Below are positions 1-12,016 of a DNA stretch of 64,000 bases, in pieces. The notes beneath the pieces were generated by a model. That model was not told the DNA's origin and did no database searches. It saw only the letters and a program-made list of their open reading frames with translations. How positions within the stretch are numbered: position 1 is the stretch's first letter; the number at the start of each line of letters is the position of its first letter. The position numbers and the translations under genes were made by a program. The DNA comes from CAWAMD01 sp963783045. GTDB lineage: Bacteria > Actinomycetota > Nitriliruptoria > Nitriliruptorales > Nitriliruptoraceae. The DNA lies in assembly GCA_963783045.1 (NCBI GenBank), contig CAWAMD010000004.1:62001-126000 (forward strand), given 5' to 3'.

Positions 1-172
1 GCGGCCCGTCGAGCCGCGTTCGTGCCGCCACGCCGTCGCTGACCGTCTCGGTGTCGAAGCCCTCGAGCCCGAAGGTGAGCTCGAGCATGCCTGCGATCGC
101 CGGATCGTCCTCGATGACGAGGATGGTCGGCGTCGGCGTCGCCGGCAGCGCCGCGCCAGCAGGATCCGTCAC
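1..172 (-). CDS. Response regulator, N-terminal part only
   Basis: This reading frame leaves the window at base 1, so only about 57 N-terminal residues are visible. After a short Ala/Pro/Thr-rich lead it reads TILVIEDDPAIAGMLELTF, the first beta strand and acidic pair of a CheY-like receiver domain, followed by LEGFDTETVSDG, typical of the second strand. The GTG start at 172 has an AAGGG-type ribosome binding site upstream. The phospho-acceptor Asp and any output domain lie outside the window. It is probably a two-component DNA-binding regulator, but the output domain cannot be seen. It is co-oriented with the upstream ribF operon and separated from it by about 90 bases. Confidence 0.75.
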   Translation of the reverse strand, partial: MTDPAGAALPATPTPTILVIEDDPAIAGMLELTFGLEGFDTETVSDGVAARTRLDGP

Positions 173-265
173 ACTGCTGCCCTTTCGGTGTGCACGTCTG
201 CCCGGGTGATCGTCACGTCCGGCAGGTGCGAGCACTCGCTGTCCGGTGGGCGCACGCCACGTCCG

Positions 266-1252
266 TCACACGCGGAGGCGGGCGCGGGCCTCGTCGATGT
301 CGGCATGGATCTGGGCGACGAGCTGCTCGGGGCCGTCGAAGCGCTGCTCGTCGCGGAGCCGGTCCGTGAACGACACCGCCAGGCGCGCCCCGTACAGGTC
401 GATCTCGGTGTCGAGCAGATGCGCCTCCACGGTGACGTGGACGCCCTCGAAGGTGGGCCGGGTGCCGATGTTGATGGCGCTCGGGAACCCGTCGGCAGCA
501 GGATCGGCGGCCGCAGGACCGTCCGGGGCGGTCACCTCGTCCTCGACGACCGACGCCCGGCCGGCGTACACGCCGCCGGCCGGCACGAGCAGGTGCTCGC
601 CCACGTCCACGTTCGCGGTCGGGACCCCGATGGTCCGCCCGCGCCCGTCACCACGGACGACGACGCCCTCCACGACGTGGGGACGGCCGAGGGCGCGGGC
701 GGCCCAGGCGACGTCGCCGGCCTCGAGCCGCTCGCGGATGGCCGTGGAGGAGATCGGCACGTCGCCGAGATGGAGCAGCGTGACGGCCTCGGTCTCGAAC
801 CCGCGCTGGTCGCCGAGGTCGCTGAGCAGGACCACGTCACCGGCGGCCTTGTGCCCGAACCGGAAGTTCGAGCCCACCACGACCTTGCGGGCATCGAGCG
901 GACCGGCGAGCACCTCGGCGACGAAGTCCTCGGGTGCCTGCTGCGACCGGTCGTAGTCGAAGGGCAGGACGAGCACGAGGTCGAGCCCCTGCGCGAGCAG
1001 CGCCACGACCCGACGCGTGAGCGTCTGCAGGTACGGCGGGTGGGAGCCGGGGCGCACGACCTCCATCGGGTGGCGGTCGAACGTCACGGCGACGGAGCGG
1101 ACGCCGCGGTCCGCTGCCTCGCGCACGGCACGGCCGACGATCGTCTGGTGGCCGCGGTGCACGCCGTCGAAGAAGCCGATCGTCACGACGGACGGCGCGG
1201 GCGTGACCTCGGCCAGCGAGCGGGCGACGGGGGACGGGTCGGCGACGTTCAC
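266..1252 (-). CDS. ribF: Bifunctional riboflavin kinase / FAD synthetase
   Basis: The protein makes FMN from riboflavin and then FAD from FMN in the cytoplasm. It has 328 residues, normal for the bifunctional family. The N-terminal nucleotidyltransferase domain shows TIGFFDGVHRGHQ at residues 24-36 and an ISSTAIRE motif near residue 167. The C-terminal flavokinase domain begins with GDGRGRTIGVPTAN near residue 200 and continues with GGVYAGRA and an INIGTRPTF motif. The start is GTG at 1252, overlapping the truB stop by four bases (GTGA), so translation is probably coupled. It is the last gene of the rimP-to-ribF operon; truB-ribF adjacency is common in bacteria. Confidence 0.95.
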   Translation of the reverse strand: MNVADPSPVARSLAEVTPAPSVVTIGFFDGVHRGHQTIVGRAVREAADRGVRSVAVTFDRHPMEVVRPGSHPPYLQTLTRRVVALLAQGLDLVLVLPFDYDRSQQAPEDFVAEVLAGPLDARKVVVGSNFRFGHKAAGDVVLLSDLGDQRGFETEAVTLLHLGDVPISSTAIRERLEAGDVAWAARALGRPHVVEGVVVRGDGRGRTIGVPTANVDVGEHLLVPAGGVYAGRASVVEDEVTAPDGPAAADPAADGFPSAINIGTRPTFEGVHVTVEAHLLDTEIDLYGARLAVSFTDRLRDEQRFDGPEQLVAQIHADIDEARARLRV

Positions 1253-2211
1253 GGGGCAGGGTCCTCATGGCTCGGGGCTGCTGACGCGGACGCGGGAAGC
1301 TCGTCGGGGCGCGCCAGGACCGCCTCGGCACGGCCCTGCCCGTCCCGGTCTGCGTAGACGCCGACGAGCCGATCGCCGAAGACGACGGCGTACGGCCCGT
1401 CGATCCCCTGTGCATCGAGCGCGGCGCCGTTCGTCAGACGCCGTGCCATGGCGGGATCGTCGAGCACGACCGTCGGCAGCCGTCCGGCGGCCTCCCGCAG
1501 GCCGAGCAGCAGCGTCTCCAGGGAGCCGTCCTCGCCGCGAGCGCGGACGGTGTCGAGCGGGACGGCGTCGTCGAGCTCGAAGCCGCTGTTGGCCGTGCGT
1601 CGCAGGGACGCGAGGGCGGCCCCGACGCCCAACGCCTCCCCCGCGTCGTGGGCGAGCGTGCGCACGTAGGTGCCCGACGAGCAGGTCACGGTGAACGACG
1701 CGTCGGCGCGGGCGCCCGGCGTGAACGACGTGAGGTGGAGGTCGTGGACGGTCACGGCGCGCGGGTCGCGCTCGACCTCCTCGCCGCGGCGGGCCTTGGC
1801 GTGCAGCCGCTCACCGCCGACCTTGACCGCCGACACCATCGGCGGGATCTGCTCGATGTCACCGACGAGGTCGCCGAGCGCCTTGGTGAGCAGCTGCTCG
1901 TCGACGCCGGAGGCGTCGCGCTCGGCCACCACGTCGCCGGACGTGTCCTGGGTGGTCGTGGCCACACCGAGCGTCATCGTTGCGTCGTAGGTCTTCGTGC
2001 CCGTCTGCAGGAAGCGGACGAGCCGGGTCGCCCGACCGAGGCACACGACGAGGACACCGGTGGCGTCGGGGTCGAGGGTGCCGGTGTGCCCCACCTTGCG
2101 CTGGCCGGCGGCGCGCCGGACCACCTGTACGACGTCGTGGGAGGTCATGCCGGCCGGCTTGTCGACGACGAGGACGCCGTCGAGGTCGGGGCCGCGGTCG
2201 CGCCGCCCCAT
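1249..2211 (-). CDS. truB: tRNA pseudouridine(55) synthase
   Basis: It isomerises U55 in the T-loop of tRNAs. The 320-residue product starts MGRRDRGPDLDGVLVVDKPAG, the usual TruB opening. It carries the catalytic motif GHTGTLDPDATGVL with the nucleophilic Asp at about residue 47, then KTYDATMTLG and a C-terminal PUA-like extension. The reading frame is open much further upstream, but the ATG at 2211 is chosen because the homology begins there and because it overlaps the preceding stop codon (TGATG). It lies between nrnA and ribF in a coupled operon. Confidence 0.95.
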   Translation of the reverse strand: MGRRDRGPDLDGVLVVDKPAGMTSHDVVQVVRRAAGQRKVGHTGTLDPDATGVLVVCLGRATRLVRFLQTGTKTYDATMTLGVATTTQDTSGDVVAERDASGVDEQLLTKALGDLVGDIEQIPPMVSAVKVGGERLHAKARRGEEVERDPRAVTVHDLHLTSFTPGARADASFTVTCSSGTYVRTLAHDAGEALGVGAALASLRRTANSGFELDDAVPLDTVRARGEDGSLETLLLGLREAAGRLPTVVLDDPAMARRLTNGAALDAQGIDGPYAVVFGDRLVGVYADRDGQGRAEAVLARPDELPASASAAPSHEDPAP

Positions 2212-3281
2212 CAGGGTTCCGTCCGGCCGGTGTCGGGAACCCGGACCCGGCCGTCGCCTGCGAGCGGGAGCACGACGCTGCGCACGACCTCCTCGAGCGG
2301 CTTGTCGGAGCTGAAGCCGGCCGAGAACGCGTGGCCGCCGCCCTGCAGCTCGCTGGCCAGCCGCCCGACGTCGATCCGGGACTTGCTGCGCAGCGAGACC
2401 CGCCAGCCGCCGCCCGGGGCCTCCTTGATCATCATGACGACCTCGGCCGAGTCGACCGTGCGCAGGATGTCGATCAGCCCCTCGGTCTCCTCGAGGGCGA
2501 CCCCGTAGCGCTCGAGGTCGGCCTGGGTGACCCAGGAGTAGACGAGGCTGGCCTCCGGCAGGAAGGCGGCACGCTCGAGGACCCGCGCGATGACCTTCAG
2601 GTACCCGAAGGAATGGGTCTCGAACATCTGCCGGTTCATGGCGTCGTGCTTGATGCCCGAACCGATCAGCCGGCTGCCGAGCTCCATCGCCGAGCGGTCC
2701 GTGTTCGCGTACTGGAACCGGCCGGTGTCCGTGACGAGGCCGACGTACAGACACGAGGCGATGTCACGGTCGACGTGGCCGCCGAGCCGGTGGATGAGCT
2801 CCTCGACCATGACGGCGGTGGCGGCCGCCCGTGCGCTGATGAGGTTCTTGTCGCCGAAGCGGGTGTTGCTCGCGTGGTGGTCGATGACGAGCGTGGCGTC
2901 GGCGGCGTCGAACCGGTCGCGCAGGACCCCGAGCCGCTCGGCCGTCGCGGCGTCGAGCGTGATGACGAGGTCGACGTGGTCGGGAACGTCCTCGGGGGGC
3001 GTCAGCGACGCCAGCCCCGGCAGGAAGGTGTACTGGGGCGGGACCTGGAAGGGTTCGCTGCCCCACGACGCGATGCTGGCGACCCCCTGCGACCGCATCG
3101 CCAGGTGCAGGGCGAGCAGGGACCCGAGCGCGTCACCGTCGGGCTCGGCGTGCGCCAGCAGCAGAACCCGGCCCCCGTCGCGCACGACGCGCCCGATCGT
3201 GTCGATCGCGTCGGTCCAGTCGTCCTCGGGGATGTCGTCGATCCACGAGGAATCCGGCGGTACGTCCACGGCCTCGCTCAT
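2211..3281 (-). CDS. nrnA: DHH/DHHA1 phosphoesterase, oligoribonuclease NrnA-type
   Basis: It probably degrades nano-RNAs and/or dephosphorylates pAp or cyclic dinucleotide products in the cytoplasm. The 356-residue protein has the DHH-family metal motifs in order: LAHAEPDGDALGS near residues 42-54, a DLVITLDAA segment near 104-112, VIDHHASN with the DHH at 134-136, and GLVTDTGRFQYANT near 176. The DHHA1 domain ends in the glycine-rich LQGGGHAFSAGF motif. It sits between rbfA and truB, the place it often occupies in actinobacteria. It overlaps rbfA by four bases and truB by one. Substrate choice among NrnA activities cannot be read from sequence. Confidence 0.9.
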   Translation of the reverse strand: MSEAVDVPPDSSWIDDIPEDDWTDAIDTIGRVVRDGGRVLLLAHAEPDGDALGSLLALHLAMRSQGVASIASWGSEPFQVPPQYTFLPGLASLTPPEDVPDHVDLVITLDAATAERLGVLRDRFDAADATLVIDHHASNTRFGDKNLISARAAATAVMVEELIHRLGGHVDRDIASCLYVGLVTDTGRFQYANTDRSAMELGSRLIGSGIKHDAMNRQMFETHSFGYLKVIARVLERAAFLPEASLVYSWVTQADLERYGVALEETEGLIDILRTVDSAEVVMMIKEAPGGGWRVSLRSKSRIDVGRLASELQGGGHAFSAGFSSDKPLEEVVRSVVLPLAGDGRVRVPDTGRTEP

Positions 3282-3673
3282 TCCCTGCCCTCCTCGCGCC
3301 GGACCTGCCGCAGCAGCTCCTCCACGCGGGCGGCCTGCTCGACGACCGGGTCGGGCACGAAGTTCAGCTGCGGGGTGTTGCGCATCCGCACGCGCTGTCC
3401 GAGCAGGGACTGCAGGCGCCCTCGGGCGCTCTCCAGGCCGGCGCGCACCTCGTGCTCCTCGGGGACGTGGTCACTGCTGGATCGCCGTGGGTCGCCGGAC
3501 ACCACCCCCGGGTCCAGCGTCGAGTAGTAGACGGTCGCGTGCTTGACGTCCTGGGTGACGGCCACCTCGGTGATGGTCACGAAGTTCAGCCGGGGGTCGG
3601 CGGACGACTCGAGCAGGTCCGCGAGCGCCTCGCGGACCGCGATGTCGACCTTGGGGTTGCGCTTCTTCACCAT
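3278..3673 (-). CDS. rbfA: 30S ribosome-binding factor A
   Basis: RbfA is a cold-shock-linked assembly factor for 30S subunit maturation near the 5-prime helix of 16S rRNA. The 131-residue protein is KH-like: KVDIAVREALADLLESSADPRLNFVTITEVAVTQD is split over strand and helix positions typical of the family, then HATVYYSTLD. An insertion of roughly 15 residues (DPRRSSSDHVPEE area) precedes the family motif LGQRVRMRNTPQLNFVPD. The start ATG at 3673 is 22 bases downstream of the DUF503 stop. It overlaps nrnA by four bases. Confidence 0.93.
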   Translation of the reverse strand: MVKKRNPKVDIAVREALADLLESSADPRLNFVTITEVAVTQDVKHATVYYSTLDPGVVSGDPRRSSSDHVPEEHEVRAGLESARGRLQSLLGQRVRMRNTPQLNFVPDPVVEQAARVEELLRQVRREEGRE

Positions 3674-3694
3674 CGTGCACTCTTCCTCGTCGCG

Positions 3695-4057
3695 TCAGAC
3701 GAGCCCCATCCCACCGAGCGGTCCACCGAGGTCGTCGACGTCGAGGACGTCGAGGTCTTCGGTGGCCCCCAGCACGATGACGCGTGGGTCGCGCTCGACC
3801 ACGGCGGTGACCCGGTCGAGCACCCGCTCCACGCCGGCCGCCGTCGAGGCGGCCACGGCCACGCCGAGCGCGGCGCGCTGCCACAGGTCCTGGTACCCGA
3901 CCTCGGCAACGCTGCACTCGAGATCACGCCGCAGGGCGGCCTTCGTCTTGTTCAGCAGGGCTCGCTTGCCCTTCAGGCTGCTGACACCAGGCAGGTGCAG
4001 GTCCACCCGCATCACTCCGAAGTGGACCGCACCTGCTGCCTGGTCGCTACCGCTCAT
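3695..4057 (-). CDS. DUF503 family protein
   Basis: This small conserved protein of unknown function is 120 residues with the chosen start. The family hallmark is the opening VMRVDLHLPGVSSLKGKR, followed by ALLNKTKAALRRDLECSVAEVG and the core WQRAALGVAVAAS. The frame is open upstream as far as 4168, but that part overlaps infB. The ATG at 4057, preceded by AGCAGGTG, is therefore the best start. DUF503 genes typically lie between infB and rbfA in Gram-positive genomes, as here, which suggests a role connected with ribosome assembly or translation. No biochemical role can be stated. Confidence 0.85.
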   Translation of the reverse strand: MSGSDQAAGAVHFGVMRVDLHLPGVSSLKGKRALLNKTKAALRRDLECSVAEVGYQDLWQRAALGVAVAASTAAGVERVLDRVTAVVERDPRVIVLGATEDLDVLDVDDLGGPLGGMGLV

Positions 4058-4080
4058 CACCTGCTGCCGGACCGTGGTCC

Positions 4081-6914
<2,834 letters not shown>

Positions 6915-6918
<4 letters not shown>

Positions 6919-7208
6919 GCGTTCAGCTCCTTCGGTGCTCTGGGGGCCCACCCTCGTGTGGCTGCGGTGAGCGCCTCATGCACCTGTTCGTCGGGGGCGC
7001 CGCGCAGCGCCCGCTGCACAGCCTGCCCACCTCGGCGCGAGGCGGCAGCGATGCACTGGGGGTCGGGGCAGACATATGCGCCCCTGCCTGGCAGGCGCTG
7101 ATGCGGGTCGAACCGGACACCGTCCGGCGTGCGGCTGATCCGCAGCAACTCGTGCTTGTCGCGCCGTCGCCGGCAGCCCACACACATGCGCTGGGGCGCC
7201 TCGGGCAC
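6915..7208 (-). CDS. ylxR: YlxR family RNA-binding / nucleoid-associated protein
   Basis: This is a small basic protein, 97 residues from the GTG at 7208, with the family signature RMCVGCRRRRDKHELLRI and GRGAYVCPDPQCI. Four cysteines form the expected pair of CxxC-like clusters. YlxR has been described as an RNA-binding fold, as a nucleoid-associated regulator and as an RNase P partner in Firmicutes. The start is supported by AGGAG seven bases upstream. It sits between nusA and infB as in most Gram-positive bacteria, and its stop overlaps the infB start by four bases. Confidence 0.9.
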
Positions 7209-7294
7209 CAGGGTACTCCTGTATTCGTCTTGTGGTGAACCGTCGCTGCCGACCACTGGACCCACCGCTGGTGGTACCGGGCCGGCGCGGCGCG

Positions 7295-8458
<1,164 letters not shown>

Positions 8459-8489
8459 GGCAGGGTCCTCCTCGTCACGTGCGTCGTCG

Positions 8490-8969
8490 TCACCACGGCA
8501 GCACCACCTTGCCGTGATCCACATCCGTCAGCGGGACCGTGAGCGGCTCGCCGTCGACCTCCAGGCGCAGCCCGTCGTCGTCGGCGGCCACGAGCGTCCC
8601 GGTGACCTCGCCCTTCTCGCCCCGCTCGATCGCCTCACGGGTCCGCACGACCCGCACGTCGCGGCCCACGTTGCGGTGGAACTGCCACGGACTGCGCAGG
8701 GGCCGGTCGAGGCCGGGCGAGGTCACCTCGAGCGTGTACCGGCCGGCCACCACGTCCTCGCTGTCGAGGACCGCACCGACCGCACGCGAGATGACCGCGA
8801 TCTGATCGATGTCGATCCCCTTCTCCGCGTCGGCGATCAGGCGCACCACGCGGCTGCCGCGCTGGCCACGGATCTCCACGTCGACGAGCTCGACGTCGTG
8901 CTCGGCGACCACGGGCGTGGCCAGGGCACGGATGCGCGCGGGGAGATCCCCCTCGTGCTCACGTGCCAT
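8490..8969 (-). CDS. rimP: Ribosome maturation factor RimP
   Basis: RimP is needed for late 30S maturation. The 159-residue protein contains the family features VELVDVEIRGQRGSRVVRLIADAEKGI and the conserved segment YTLEVTSPGLDRPLRSPWQF with the DRPL motif. A C-terminal SH3-like barrel ends in HGKVVLPW. ATG at 8969 is the start. It is the first gene of the rimP-nusA-ylxR-infB-DUF503-rbfA-nrnA-truB-ribF operon. The 527-base region upstream holds an 11-bp repeat, a weak promoter candidate and three tandem hairpins, and I see no other gene in it. Confidence 0.93.
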   Translation of the reverse strand: MAREHEGDLPARIRALATPVVAEHDVELVDVEIRGQRGSRVVRLIADAEKGIDIDQIAVISRAVGAVLDSEDVVAGRYTLEVTSPGLDRPLRSPWQFHRNVGRDVRVVRTREAIERGEKGEVTGTLVAADDDGLRLEVDGEPLTVPLTDVDHGKVVLPW

Positions 8970-9179
8970 GGCCGGTCCTCGTCGTCGCTGTCGTCGTGCG
9001 TGGTCGGTGCGTGTCTTCGTGCGGTCGTGGGTGGTTCGCCGGTGGTTCGTGGGTGTCGGGGCGCTCCTACGGCGACGGCCGGCCCAGTGGGCCGGCCGTC
9101 GCGCAGGACGTCCTTTGTCGTGTCACCGTGCGCTGTGTCGGTCCGTCGAGCTCGGTTCGGACTCGGGGCCCGCAACACT

Positions 9180-9212
9180 GGGTCTGACTTGGGTCTGACT
9201 TGGGCCTGCAAC
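9180..9212. repeat. 11-bp direct repeats upstream of rimP
   Basis: GGGTCTGACTT occurs twice back to back (9180-9190 and 9191-9201), followed by a diverged third unit GGGCCTGCAAC (9202-9212). It lies about 210 bases upstream of rimP, inside the likely 5-prime leader. Its role is unknown; a protein-binding site or a replication-slippage product are both possible. Confidence 0.6.
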
Positions 9213-9252
9213 GCACGGGAGCGGGCACCAGGGCCCACTCCGTCGAGGAGAC

Positions 9253-9281
9253 ACTGTACCAGGGGGCGTTTCCCCTCGCCA
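9253..9281 (-). promoter_or_regulatory. Weak promoter candidate for the rimP operon
   Basis: On the minus strand TACAGT (9258-9253) could be a -10 element, with TGGCGA (9281-9276) 17 bases upstream as a poor -35 element matching three of six consensus bases. The position, just downstream of the hairpin repeats and upstream of rimP, is what one would expect of the operon promoter, and it would give a leader of about 280 bases. The motif match alone is weak. Confidence 0.2.
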
Positions 9282-9293
9282 GAGCGCCCCGCC

Positions 9294-9458
9294 GCGTGCC
9301 CCCAACCGGACCCGCCGCATCCGGCGGTTTCCGGGACAGCCGCCGGCGCCGCGCCGCGTGCCCCCAACCGGACCCGCCGCATCCGGCGGTTTCCGGGACA
9401 GCCGCCGGCGCCGCGCCGCGTGCCCCCAACAGGACCCGCCGCATCCGGCGGTTTCCGG
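9294..9458. repeat. Tandem 62-bp repeats, each with a hairpin
   Basis: Units begin at 9294, 9356 and 9418 with a period of 62 bases; the first two are nearly identical and the third loses similarity after about 41 bases. Each contains CCGCCG-CATC-CGGCGG, extended in units 1 and 2 by an outer CCGGA/TCCGG pairing (unit 1: 9306-9334). The array lies about 40 bases after the hpnH stop and just before the rimP leader. It probably acts as a stack of terminators or a REP-like insulator between two long co-directional operons. It is not a CRISPR array, because there are no unique spacers. Confidence 0.8.
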
Positions 9459-9496
9459 ACGGGGCGCGGCGGGCGAGGCGGCGCCGGCTCGTTCCG

Positions 9497-10504
9497 CTAG
9501 TTCTGGGCCACCAGGGCGCGCAGGGACTCCCTGAGCGACCCGGCCGTGGCCATGACGGCGGTCGGCTCGTAGCCGCAGTGCGCCATGCAGTTGTCGCAGC
9601 GCGGGTCCTTCCCCCGCCCGTACTTCGACCAGTCGGTGTCCTCGACGAGCTCGGCATAGCTGTCGACGTACCCGTCGGACATGAGGTAGCACGGCTTCTG
9701 CCATCCGAAGACCGAGTAGCTCGGGATGGCCCAGGCGGTGCAGTCGTAGTCGACCTTGCCCTCGAGGAAGTCGAGGAACAGCGGGGTCTGGTTCAGCGCC
9801 CAGCGCTTGCGCGCGTCGCCGGCGAACACCTGGCTGAACAGCTCGCGGGTGCGGGTGACACCCGGGAAGCGGTCCTGGTCGGGGGCCTTCTCGTACGCGT
9901 AGGCCGGCGAGAGCATCATCCCGTCGACCTCGACCTCGTCGTTGAGGAAGTCGAGCGTCGCGCGGATGGCGTCGGGCGTGTCGTCGGAGAAGAACGTCGA
10001 GTTCGTGGTCACCCGGAACCCGCGGGCCTTGGCCTCCTTCATGGCCTCCACGCACTCGTCGAAGGTGCCCTCGTGCTGGACGGACGCGTCGTGGCGCTCA
10101 CCGAGCCCGTCGATGTGGACGGCCCACGCGAAGTACGGCGACGGCGTGAAGCGGTCCATCTTCTTGCGCATCAGCAGCCCGTTGGTGCACAGGTAGACGA
10201 ACTTCTTGCGCTTGACGAGCTCGGCGACGATCTGGTCGATCTCGGGATGGATGAGCGGCTCACCGCCGGCGATCGACACCATCGGGGCGCCGGACTCCTC
10301 GATCGCGGCGACCGCACGGTCGACCGGCATCCGCTGCTTGAGGACGTGCGGCGGGTGCTGGATCTTGCCACAGCCGGCACAGGACAGGTTGCAGGCGAAC
10401 AGCGGCTCGAGCTCGACGAGCAGCGGGAACTTCTCGCGGCGGCGAAGCTTCTGCTCCGCGAGATAGGCACCGATGCGCAGTTGCTGGCGGATGGGGACGG
10501 ACAT
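9497..10504 (-). CDS. hpnH: Adenosyl-hopene transferase HpnH (radical SAM)
   Basis: HpnH adds a 5-prime-deoxyadenosyl group to diploptene, the first step of extended (C35) hopanoid synthesis. The 335-residue protein has the radical SAM cluster motif CNLSCAGC with cysteines at 38, 42 and 45 (Cx3Cx2C), then VSIAGGEPLIHPEID as the SAM-binding GGE motif. The C-terminal HpnH domain contains GWQKPCYLMSDGY and a second cysteine group DPRCDNCMAHCGYEP. It is the last gene of the hopanoid operon, three bases after the HpnG-IspH stop. The family and the context agree, so confidence is high. Confidence 0.95.
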   Translation of the reverse strand: MSVPIRQQLRIGAYLAEQKLRRREKFPLLVELEPLFACNLSCAGCGKIQHPPHVLKQRMPVDRAVAAIEESGAPMVSIAGGEPLIHPEIDQIVAELVKRKKFVYLCTNGLLMRKKMDRFTPSPYFAWAVHIDGLGERHDASVQHEGTFDECVEAMKEAKARGFRVTTNSTFFSDDTPDAIRATLDFLNDEVEVDGMMLSPAYAYEKAPDQDRFPGVTRTRELFSQVFAGDARKRWALNQTPLFLDFLEGKVDYDCTAWAIPSYSVFGWQKPCYLMSDGYVDSYAELVEDTDWSKYGRGKDPRCDNCMAHCGYEPTAVMATAGSLRESLRALVAQN

Positions 10505-10507
10505 GGG

Positions 10508-12016
10508 TCACCTCAGCTGCTTCGGGAGCGTGAATCGGACGTCTTCGCTGGTGACGGCGAGGGGGGCGACGTCGGTGTCACCGAGCCCAGCGAGGCACGC
10601 GACGAGGTCCTGCACGAGGGCCTCGGGCGCGGATGCGCCGGCGGTCAGCCCGATGGTGGCTGCCCCGGCGAGCCAGCGGGGATCGACCTCGCTGGCGTCG
10701 TCGATCAGGTGGGCCGCGCAGCCTTCGCGCTGCGCGACCTCGACCAGTCGACGGGAGTTCGAGGAGTTCGTGGAGCCGACCACGAGCACGAGGTCGGCCT
10801 CGGCGGCGACCGCCCGGACGGCGTCCTGGCGGTTCTGGGTGGCGTAGCAGATGTCGTCGGCGTGGGGGGCGGCGAGCTGCGGGAAGCGCGCCCGCAGCCG
10901 CGTGACGATGCTGTCGACCTCGTCCACCGCCAGGGTGGTCTGGCTGAGCACGGCGACCCGGGACGGGTCGCGAACGTCGATGCGGTCGGCGTCGTCGGGG
11001 CCGTTCACGACGTGCATCGCGGCCGGTGCCTCGCCGGCGGTGCCCTCGACCTCCTCATGGCCCTCGTGGCCGACCAGGAGGATGTCGTAGCCGTCGCGGT
11101 CGTAGCGGCGGGCCTCGGCGTGGACCTTCTCGACGAGCGGGCACGTGGCGTCGATGACCTCGAGCCCGCGGGCCGCGGCGTCGTCGCGGACCGCCGGCGA
11201 GACGCCGTGGGCGGAGAACACCGTCAGGGCGCCGTCGGGCACCTCGTCGAGCTCGTCGACGAAGATCGCGCCGCGGGCCTCGAGGTCGGCGACGACATGG
11301 GCGTTGTGGACGATCTGCTTGCGGACGTAGACGGGCGCGCCGTGCTGGTCGAGGGCGCGCTCGACGATCTCGATGGCCCGGTCGACGCCGGCGCAGAAGG
11401 ACCGCGGGCCGGCCAGCAGCACCCGACGCGGGCGCGCGGCGGCGGCCCACTCGTGCAGCGCCGGGGCGGCGTCGCGGAGGGCGCCGAGCGCCGCGAGACC
11501 GGCGGTGACGATGTGCGGGTGGATCAGACCGTGGGCCGGGGTGTCGACCACGGCGCGGACGACGGCGGTCGGCCGGCCGTCGAGCGCCGGCAGCCACCAC
11601 CCGGACTCCGTGTCGACGGCGATCGCGCCGTCGGCGGCAAGCCGGTCGCGTGTCGAGCCGTTCACGACGTGCCGTGCCGAGACGATCGGACCGTGGTGGA
11701 CGGTCAGGCCCCGGCGGCGCAGCGCGGCGACGAGCGGCGCGGCCTGCGGGGTCGCGATCCGCGCCCCGTCGACGGTGCGGACCTCGCTGGCGACCACGAG
11801 GTCTCCGGCGGCCAGGCCGTCGGTGAGGCCGCCGCAGGTGCCCGCGATCACGACGGTGTCGCCGAGGTCACCCGGCACCCGGGCGTCCGGGCCCGTGCCC
11901 ACGCGGCGGGCGTCGGCACCGCCGCGCCGCAGCGCCGCGGCCTCGATCGTCAGCGGGGCGAGGACGGACAGACGGGAAGTGGGCGGCGGGGGCATGCGAT
12001 CGGACAGGCGTGTCAT
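10508..12016 (-). CDS. ispH: HpnG-like nucleosidase fused to IspH (HMBPP reductase)
   Basis: This 502-residue protein joins two activities. Residues about 14-165 resemble the hopanoid-associated nucleosidase/phosphorylase HpnG, with GTGP at 41-43, an AGTCGGL motif at 59-64 and [10 protein letters not shown] near 132-141. Residues about 195-502 are a complete IspH, the last MEP-pathway enzyme, making IPP and DMAPP. The [4Fe-4S] cysteines are present at 208 (SFCAGVDRA), 292 (DATCPLV) and 390 (DICYATQNR). HNAHVV, SAHGVSP, GHEGHEE and the GSTNSSNS motif are also present. The ATG at 12016 overlaps the shc stop (ATGA); a second in-frame ATG lies at 11995. There is no stop or frameshift between the two parts, so a true fusion is likely. 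Confidence 0.9.
   Translation of the reverse strand: MTRLSDRMPPPPTSRLSVLAPLTIEAAALRRGGADARRVGTGPDARVPGDLGDTVVIAGTCGGLTDGLAAGDLVVASEVRTVDGARIATPQAAPLVAALRRRGLTVHHGPIVSARHVVNGSTRDRLAADGAIAVDTESGWWLPALDGRPTAVVRAVVDTPAHGLIHPHIVTAGLAALGALRDAAPALHEWAAAARPRRVLLAGPRSFCAGVDRAIEIVERALDQHGAPVYVRKQIVHNAHVVADLEARGAIFVDELDEVPDGALTVFSAHGVSPAVRDDAAARGLEVIDATCPLVEKVHAEARRYDRDGYDILLVGHEGHEEVEGTAGEAPAAMHVVNGPDDADRIDVRDPSRVAVLSQTTLAVDEVDSIVTRLRARFPQLAAPHADDICYATQNRQDAVRAVAAEADLVLVVGSTNSSNSRRLVEVAQREGCAAHLIDDASEVDPRWLAGAATIGLTAGASAPEALVQDLVACLAGLGDTDVAPLAVTSEDVRFTLPKQLR

Noticed and set aside
9294..9458. CRISPR-like array
   Set aside because: The units are tandem with no unique spacers between them and no cas genes are present in the window.
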